A DNA stretch of 64,000 nt from Candidatus Helarchaeota archaeon (lineage in GTDB: Archaea; Asgardarchaeota; Lokiarchaeia; Helarchaeales; RDOG01): contig JALGVI010000012.1 in the NCBI GenBank assembly GCA_029838215.1, positions 30,357 through 94,356 on the forward strand, read 5' to 3'. Each line of letters begins with the position of its first letter. The stretch's first letter is position 1. The notes under the pieces are model-generated. The model was given only the letters and a program-made list of their open reading frames with translations, searched no databases and had not been told where the DNA came from. The translations under genes and the position numbers were made by a program. Shown in pieces: positions 59,078 through 64,000 of this stretch.

Positions 59078-60925
59078 TCAATTCTTTTTTAAATATTTAA
59101 TGAAAAATACAAGACCAGTGATAAAGCCGATCATGGAAATGATGAGCTTTACGTTGTCCACAAATGCCAAGAATAGTTTTATTTGACTCAACGGAGGCGC
59201 ATTCGGAGAAAGACCAAGTCCGATATAAAAATTCGTGACTGTTGCAAGGTACAATTGTAGAAAAGAATATATTGCTATCGTGCCGATGAAAAGAGCAACA
59301 AGACCAAAACCAAGAATGATCCGGGATTTATAAGAACCGCTTCCAGATAAAAGTCCCATTTCCTCTTTATCAGTATCTTTTTTCTCATCGTCTATTGTAA
59401 GGTTGTATGCCGTTCGAAAAGCAGAATATACCATCAATGACATGGTTATTAACATGGAAATCGGAAACCTAAAATCAAAAGTATAAAGAAATGCGACATC
59501 GGCGAAAATAATTGCACCCCGTCCGAGTGCTCCAAGAATTGAGAACATTTGTCCGGAAAAGACTAGTCCAATTGTAACGAACGCCGCTATATAATCATTC
59601 CAATAGAATATGATATAATAACCAATTATCCAAATACACAAGGCAGCGATTGTAAAAACCAATCCCGTGATTTTTATGAATTTCTTCCAAGATCCCTTTT
59701 TTTTCGCAGCATAATCTCGAAACATTCGGTAAATGGATTTAATAATCAGAATTTGAAAATATCCAAAAAGAAAAAATGGCGGAATCAAGAATAGAAAAAA
59801 CCAATAATAAAAATAGCCAAAGCCGAGAAATATTTCTACGTGAAAAGAGGGTACCGATAAGGCGAGAAGGTTTATAAAATTCAAACCAAATGATAGCGTC
59901 TGAAATATGAAGGCTGCAATAATGGCAAGACCGACACCGATTACCCTGTGGTGCTCCTGTCGATCAAAAACTTTGATAATTACAGGAATGAAAATTAATA
60001 CAGCAAGCCAAATAAAATATATTGGCTGGATGGGAACCATTGTGGAAAGATCTCTAGCATAAAGGAGCTGTTTTATGAGGAGATTATAAAAAATGAATAC
60101 GGATGCTAATGCTTGAGTAAAACCAATCCCGAGACACATTAAAATATTTTTTTTCGTGCCTTTTCCATACCACAAGATCAACGTTATCGTCCATGCAATT
60201 AAGAATAATAAAATGGGAAACATCAATGTCCAAAGACCGATAACCTGAATAAAAATGAGTGATAGGGCATTAGTCCCAATGATCATCAGGACTAAAAATG
60301 ATAGATTTATTATTAACTGAACGAACGTTGAAAGAAAGAATAGAAATGGTAAGAATATGATGAGTGGAGCGATTTTTTGTTTCTCCACGTCATCATGAGA
60401 AAGTGCCGCCCAAAGAAATAAAAAACAAAAAATGGGAGGACTGATGATGACAAGAAAGAAAATCAGGAGTGGTACGAATGATCCCGAAAACAAAACGAAA
60501 GAAAAAAAGCCGGTCGTTTTTACAGATAAATTGACATAAAATAATGGAGTAAAAGCATATAATATCAATGTAATTATGATTCCAAAACATATCATGTAAA
60601 TGAACCTAAGAATGGCGGTGAGTCCCGAGCTAATTTTCTCATCATTTATTGGGAGTAAATAACGCAACAAGGAATTAAACAATTTCATGATTTTATTGTT
60701 AGAATAATGGACGATAGACAATGCAAGAGATATCGAAATATACAGGATTACCACAACACAAGCCAGTATCCGAAGTATTATATTAGCATAATATGATGTG
60801 TAAAGAACTATTCCGATAATAGATGCAATGCTTAAGCCGATGGTCAAGTACAAGTATTTCCTACTTGAAGATTCATCTTCTTTTGTCATGGAATCTTGAG
60901 TTCCGACTTTTTCCTCGTTCATCAT
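59078..60925 (-). CDS. Large multi-pass membrane protein, unknown, 615 residues
   Basis: About 14 hydrophobic segments. The N-terminus (TKEDESSSRKYLYLTIGLS) and a charged loop (NLTIDDEKKDTDKEEMGLLS) near residue 520 face the cytoplasm. No transporter signature seen. It lies 21 bases downstream of the longin-domain membrane protein, on the same strand, and the pair probably forms an operon and a complex. Confidence 0.6.
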   Translation of the reverse strand: MMNEEKVGTQDSMTKEDESSSRKYLYLTIGLSIASIIGIVLYTSYYANIILRILACVVVILYISISLALSIVHYSNNKIMKLFNSLLRYLLPINDEKISSGLTAILRFIYMICFGIIITLILYAFTPLFYVNLSVKTTGFFSFVLFSGSFVPLLIFFLVIISPPIFCFLFLWAALSHDDVEKQKIAPLIIFLPFLFFLSTFVQLIINLSFLVLMIIGTNALSLIFIQVIGLWTLMFPILLFLIAWTITLILWYGKGTKKNILMCLGIGFTQALASVFIFYNLLIKQLLYARDLSTMVPIQPIYFIWLAVLIFIPVIIKVFDRQEHHRVIGVGLAIIAAFIFQTLSFGLNFINLLALSVPSFHVEIFLGFGYFYYWFFLFLIPPFFLFGYFQILIIKSIYRMFRDYAAKKKGSWKKFIKITGLVFTIAALCIWIIGYYIIFYWNDYIAAFVTIGLVFSGQMFSILGALGRGAIIFADVAFLYTFDFRFPISMLITMSLMVYSAFRTAYNLTIDDEKKDTDKEEMGLLSGSGSYKSRIILGFGLVALFIGTIAIYSFLQLYLATVTNFYIGLGLSPNAPPLSQIKLFLAFVDNVKLIISMIGFITGLVFFIKYLKKN

Positions 60926-60946
60926 CCTTTGCCTCTTTTCACGCGA

Positions 60947-61954
60947 TTAATAATCTCCATCGTCATAAGTCTCTTCATAAGTAGGTTCTGAACGATCCTC
61001 GATAGCTGCAGACAGCTTGTCAAAGAAAATACTAATCTGAGAAGCAATTTTTTCAGGGAGCTCTTCATGCGGTAAGGGCCACAAGCGCCGTCGTTCTGCG
61101 AAATAACCCCCGAAATATCCCGTAAGAATTATGGATACTACTTCGAATGGCAACATAAGGACAAAGAAAACGAAGATATTTAGCTGGTATGACGGAAATA
61201 TGTTGACATTTTCAATTATTAACGTGATCACAAACGTCACGATGACAATGAGCAGGCTGCCCCACAATCCCTTACGTCGTGACCCCGAAATCACTCCCGA
61301 TACGAAACCCGGAAGTAGAAAAGAAGTAGATAACATCACCATTATGGCACCGATCCCACACGCAACGAGAGTTTGGATGTTTATGAATTCCGTTGGGTCG
61401 ATGCCATCTGTCAAATCTATTATGAAACCGGGGATTGATATATGCGATAAAGTCTGAATTCCTCCAAGTACACCGATGGTTGTCTGATAAATGAAAAATA
61501 CGGCAAGAACGGCTAAAACAAGACCTGCCGCCGGTCCCAAAAACCAAAGCGAGCGATCTGAAACTTTACTTTTAATCGTCTTATCCAAGAACTTTTTAAA
61601 ATCTTCGTCCTTGTCTGTAATGCTTTTAATCTGGGGATCGTTTATTTTTGGAAAACTATGATAGAATTCAATTAAAATGACTTGCAAGAGATTATTAAGC
61701 AACGTGAGATTATCTCTCCGATCAGCAATAAAAACTCCAATGATTGGTACCACGCCGTGCCGTCGAATGACCATTTGTTGATTTCCTGCCATTTGGAGAG
61801 CTTGGAGATCTTCACCCATGGCTTCAAGAGCAAATGAACCCAAAGCCGTGATGAAACCGGAAAAAATTTGACTGTCAACGTCTTCGAGCTTGCTGTAATG
61901 ACGTTCGTAAATACATGAACCGTGTTCATTGATTACAAATACTGATTTTATCAA
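60947..61954 (-). CDS. Longin-like domain membrane protein
   Basis: 335 residues from TTG 61954, with GGGG eight bases upstream; the longer reading frame runs through the tRNA-Arg gene and is not real. Residues ~1-110 resemble a longin/roadblock-like domain (MIKSVFVINEHGSCIYERHY; SGFITALGSFALEAMGED; VVPIIGVFIADRRDNLTLLN; FYHSFP). Then follow about four membrane segments (AAGLVLAVLAVFFIYQTTIG; LVACGIGAIMVMLSTSFLLP; SLLIVIVTFVITLIIENVNI; IFVFFVLMLPFEVVSIILTG) and a cytoplasmic tail. The longin domain is a hallmark of eukaryotic SNAREs and vesicle proteins, and occurs in Asgard archaea. Confidence 0.7.
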   Translation of the reverse strand: MIKSVFVINEHGSCIYERHYSKLEDVDSQIFSGFITALGSFALEAMGEDLQALQMAGNQQMVIRRHGVVPIIGVFIADRRDNLTLLNNLLQVILIEFYHSFPKINDPQIKSITDKDEDFKKFLDKTIKSKVSDRSLWFLGPAAGLVLAVLAVFFIYQTTIGVLGGIQTLSHISIPGFIIDLTDGIDPTEFINIQTLVACGIGAIMVMLSTSFLLPGFVSGVISGSRRKGLWGSLLIVIVTFVITLIIENVNIFPSYQLNIFVFFVLMLPFEVVSIILTGYFGGYFAERRRLWPLPHEELPEKIASQISIFFDKLSAAIEDRSEPTYEETYDDGDY

Positions 61955-61994
61955 CGTGATTTCCCCTTTTCTATTCTTTAAAGTCAAGTTAGAG

Positions 61995-62093
61995 TGGCGG
62001 ACTCGCTGGGATTTGAACCCAGGACTACAAACTGTCTCCAATGTCATGGCATGTTAGGAGGCTTGTGCCCTATCCAGGCTAGGCTACGAGTCC
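61995..62093 (-). tRNA. tRNA-Arg(CCT) with one intron
   Basis: Acceptor GGACTCG/CGAGTCC, discriminator G, encoded CCA (61997-61995). D arm GCCT/GGGC with loop AGCCTGGATA (A20 is an arginine identity base), anticodon stem CAAGC/GTTTG, loop CTCCTAA with anticodon CCT, T arm CTGGG/CCCAG with loop TTCAAAT. A 21-base intron separates positions 37 and 38. The 5' end overlaps the end of rpiA by ten bases. Confidence 0.92.
62034..62054 (-). other. tRNA-Arg intron (position 37/38, 21 nt)
   Basis: The intron starts ACATGCC and ends GGAGAC. Exon CTCC pairs with intron GGAG, and the bulges TA^A and AC^A fit the bulge-helix-bulge rule. The inner helix has a mismatch at its first pair but then ATG/CAT. 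Confidence 0.83.
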
Positions 62094-62815
62094 GTAATAG
62101 TAACTTGTCCGCTTTTTTTATCTTTTACTCTTTGTTCAACGGAATTCTCCTTTCCGATCAAGACAACGTCTGTCATGTCAAGGAATAATCCATTTTCAAC
62201 GACACCTGGGATGAGATTTAAATCGCGTTCCAGTGTTTCGGGATTAGATATGGCATTGAATTTGGCATCAATGATGAAATTTCCATTGTCCGTAACAACA
62301 GGTCCCAACTTTCTTGAAGCCAAACGAATTTTAACATCTTGCGTGTATTTTTCCTTGATAGCTCGCAAGACTGTTTCGTGGGCTTCGGGAATGATAGCAA
62401 TGGGTAAGGCAAATCGCTCTCCTAGAGTCTTGACCAATTTGGAAGGATCAACAATGATAATGAGGCGTCTTGCCGCAAAATCTACGATTTTCTCCAAGGT
62501 TAATGCCGCCCCTCCGCCTTTGATCAGGTTCAAGTTCGGATCAACTTCATCTGCGCCATCAATTGCCACATCCACAATTGGATGTTCTGCCAATGTCGTG
62601 ATGGGAATGCCATTTTCAATTAAGAGAAATCTAGTCTCATATGAAGTCGGTATTGCCCGAATGTCAAGACCATCGCGTTTCATGCGTTCTTTCAAAAAGC
62701 CAATGGCATATCTAACGGTTGAGCCTGACCCTACCCCGATAATTCTATCAGAATCGTGAAGCAAGTCAATGGAACGTCTCGCCGCAAGTTTCTTTCCTTG
62801 CTCTTGGTTTGTCAT
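62084..62815 (-). CDS. rpiA: Ribose-5-phosphate isomerase A
   Basis: 243 residues. IIGVGSGSTVRYAIGFLKE, IPTSYETRFLLIENGI, VDVAIDGADEVDPNLNLIKG (the catalytic Asp pair), GGAALTLEKIVDFAARRLII, VVTDNGNFIIDAKF, LIPGVVENGLFLDMTDVVLI. It interconverts ribose-5-phosphate and ribulose-5-phosphate. The end of the gene, ACG GAC TCG TAG, is also the first ten bases of tRNA-Arg, so the stop lies in the tRNA. Confidence 0.96.
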   Translation of the reverse strand: MTNQEQGKKLAARRSIDLLHDSDRIIGVGSGSTVRYAIGFLKERMKRDGLDIRAIPTSYETRFLLIENGIPITTLAEHPIVDVAIDGADEVDPNLNLIKGGGAALTLEKIVDFAARRLIIIVDPSKLVKTLGERFALPIAIIPEAHETVLRAIKEKYTQDVKIRLASRKLGPVVTDNGNFIIDAKFNAISNPETLERDLNLIPGVVENGLFLDMTDVVLIGKENSVEQRVKDKKSGQVTITDS

Positions 62816-62961
62816 TTATCGCACCAATTTTATTTTTATGAGAACAAATTTTGAGTAATTTTATAAAAAAGATTCGAGGAAAATTTGGAAAAAAGGAATT
62901 AACCAAAAGAACGATATATTATTTTTTGCCATATGTGATTTAGACTTATTTCCTCTTGAAA

Positions 62962-63441
62962 ATGAACCCGTTAATCAAAGTGCCTTCCATGGAAGATCGT
63001 GAAGAAAATTCTCAAGTAAAAAAAGACGATATCGAGAAAGATATAAATGATCTTGATGAAGATGTCGATTTTTCGGAAGTAAGTGTCGAGATTCCTGACG
63101 GTAAAGATGCAGAGAAACACACGGATTCGCTTGCAATGTTCTTTTTCTTGGTGTTTGGTCTCGTCGTCTCGTATTTAGTACTATCATCAATATATGGTTT
63201 TTTTCCATTTACATTCGAAGGACAGTGGATTGGTAGCCCACCAATTTTTGTAGGTAGTGGTGAGCGTATTCTAGTCTTCCCTCAATTTTTCTTCTTCCTC
63301 TATTGGGTCGGCGTGGTCTTCTTGGTTTTAGGCATCATTCGCTATACGAAGGATTTTTACGTCATTGGCTCTTTTGTTGGAGCAGGATTCATTGTTTTTT
63401 TCATGTTAATAATAATATTTTTTTATTTAGTCAATCCCTAA
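62962..63441 (+). CDS. Small membrane protein, acidic N-terminus, ~159 residues
   Basis: From ATG 62962 (or 62989). The first ~55 residues are very acidic (EKDINDLDEDVDFSEVSVEI). Then three hydrophobic segments: FFFLVFGLVVSYLVLSSIYG, FFFLYWVGVVFLVLGIIRY and IGSFVGAGFIVFFMLIIIFF (edges trimmed). No family recognised. Convergent with the last gene of the window. Confidence 0.55.
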   Translation: MNPLIKVPSMEDREENSQVKKDDIEKDINDLDEDVDFSEVSVEIPDGKDAEKHTDSLAMFFFLVFGLVVSYLVLSSIYGFFPFTFEGQWIGSPPIFVGSGERILVFPQFFFFLYWVGVVFLVLGIIRYTKDFYVIGSFVGAGFIVFFMLIIIFFYLVNP

Positions 63442-63464
63442 AAGAAAAAAAGAAGAAAAATAAA

Positions 63465-63476
63465 CACCACATGGTG
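63465..63476. terminator. Hairpin between convergent genes
   Basis: CACCACATGGTG is a short inverted repeat followed on the plus strand by CTTTTTTAG and on the minus strand by a T-rich run. It would stop transcription in both directions. Confidence 0.5.
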
Positions 63477-63481
63477 CTTTT

Positions 63482-64000
63482 TTAGTAAAGATCTCGTCTC
63501 TCTCTTATTTTATTAATTAATTGCCAAGCAACTCCGCCAGCCGTTCCCGAGATTGTTAGAAGTATTAAATTTGGCAATGCCATTAAGAGAATTGCAGCCG
63601 CGGCGATATATAGTCCCCCATATAGCAGTGGCCCTGTGAAAAGAAGACCCTTTGTGATGATGACAAGCATTACCAAAACAACGTCAAAGAAATACACCAT
63701 TATTCCGGTTATTGCAGCAGTTTCGAGGGCGCCGAACCATTCCTTTGATAAGATTCCAACGACAATACCTGTAGAAATCCAAGTGATCGTAGAACAGACT
63801 ACTATGGGAATATAACTTGCTTGAGTTATCCCCGCCGTCATCATGTATTCCATGAAAAATAAATTGCTCCAGAGAAAAGCCGTTGGTGCAATTAAGCTGA
63901 TAAATACGATTTCGAGTAGGATCAAATAAAGGATGTCAAAAGGATTGGTAATGCTTAAAGCCCCTAATACCATTTGAACCATTTTAATGGCAGTCCCGCC
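63482..64000 (-). CDS. Membrane protein, unknown, start not in window
   Basis: The frame stays open from an ATG at 63982 to the end of the window, so the protein may start further right. Visible: about five hydrophobic segments (IVFISLIAPTAFLWSNLFFM; WFGALETAAITGIMVYFFDV; LYGGLYIAAAAILLMALPNL). The C-terminus INKIRERRDLY is cytoplasmic. No family recognised. Confidence 0.5.
   Translation of the reverse strand, partial: GGTAIKMVQMVLGALSITNPFDILYLILLEIVFISLIAPTAFLWSNLFFMEYMMTAGITQASYIPIVVCSTITWISTGIVVGILSKEWFGALETAAITGIMVYFFDVVLVMLVIITKGLLFTGPLLYGGLYIAAAAILLMALPNLILLTISGTAGGVAWQLINKIRERRDLY

Noticed and set aside
61955..62047. N-terminal extension of the longin membrane protein frame
   Set aside because: The extension runs into the tRNA-Arg gene and its intron; TTG 61954 has a proper ribosome-binding site.
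1..64000. CRISPR arrays, IS elements, rRNA genes, replication origin
   Set aside because: No spaced repeat arrays, transposase genes or rRNA sequence were seen. PCNA is present, but no Cdc6/Orc1 gene or origin boxes were recognised.

Overview
The window reads as a gene-dense stretch of an AT-rich archaeal chromosome. The archaeal signature is firm: ribosomal proteins S19e, L39e and L31e, PDCD5/TFAR19, Pelota, exosome subunit Csl4, Nop10, Alba, PCNA, RNA polymerase subunit L, transcription factor TFS, a tRNA-splicing endonuclease, and intron-bearing tRNAs. Several genes point to an Asgard (Promethearchaeota) lineage: a ubiquitin-like protein ending in Gly-Gly, an Arf-like small GTPase, a longin-like domain on a multi-pass membrane protein, and an IFT52/GldG-like (GIFT) domain protein. 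The Asgard assignment is an inference from gene content; no marker phylogeny was run.

Layout. 1-7.1 kb: the 3' end of a DNA methyltransferase, membrane and zinc-ribbon proteins, an Nfu scaffold, a protein carrying what looks like the C-terminal module of an Lhr helicase, a SWIM protein, and a tRNA-Pro(CGG) gene interrupted by three introns. 7.2-13.7 kb: CBS protein, a 2-oxoacid:ferredoxin oxidoreductase alpha/beta pair whose beta subunit is circularly permuted, an M28 peptidase and a VapBC-like pair. 13.8-24.3 kb: Csl4, a radical SAM-TRAM enzyme, Pelota, RimI, a GlcD/GlcF-like oxidase, and PhoU with two membrane proteins. 24.6-29 kb: S19e-PDCD5-L39e, then an oppositely oriented GIFT-domain gene, then L31e, a metallo-beta-lactamase-fold protein and the ubiquitin-like gene. 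29.3-40.2 kb: a 964-residue TrmB-like protein built from two families of helical repeats, Nop10, Alba, SerA, and a CooC-like ATPase. 40.6-45.9 kb: a lipoate synthesis operon (LipS2, LipS1, LipM/LplA-like), an OB-fold protein, PCNA, then a toxin-antitoxin-like cassette lying between two copies of the 3' end of the next gene. 46-49.2 kb: membrane protein, Arf-like GTPase, TFS, RNase III-like protein and RpoL. 49.3-55.4 kb: radical SAM, FixX/FixC-like electron-transfer proteins, a GfcR-like regulator and MtnA. 55.7-64 kb: Rpn-like nuclease with a tandem repeat, EndA-like protein lacking the catalytic His, PIN-ATPase-KH protein, a membrane protein pair (one with a longin domain), tRNA-Arg(CCT) with one intron, and RpiA.

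Metabolically the region suggests an anaerobe: ferredoxin-linked oxoacid oxidation, a CO-dehydrogenase maturation ATPase, radical SAM lipoate synthesis and flavin/iron-sulfur electron transfer. The most unusual items are the permuted PorB, the three-intron tRNA-Pro together with an endonuclease homologue that lacks its catalytic histidine, the repeat-built TrmB-like protein, and the repeat-flanked toxin-antitoxin cassette.
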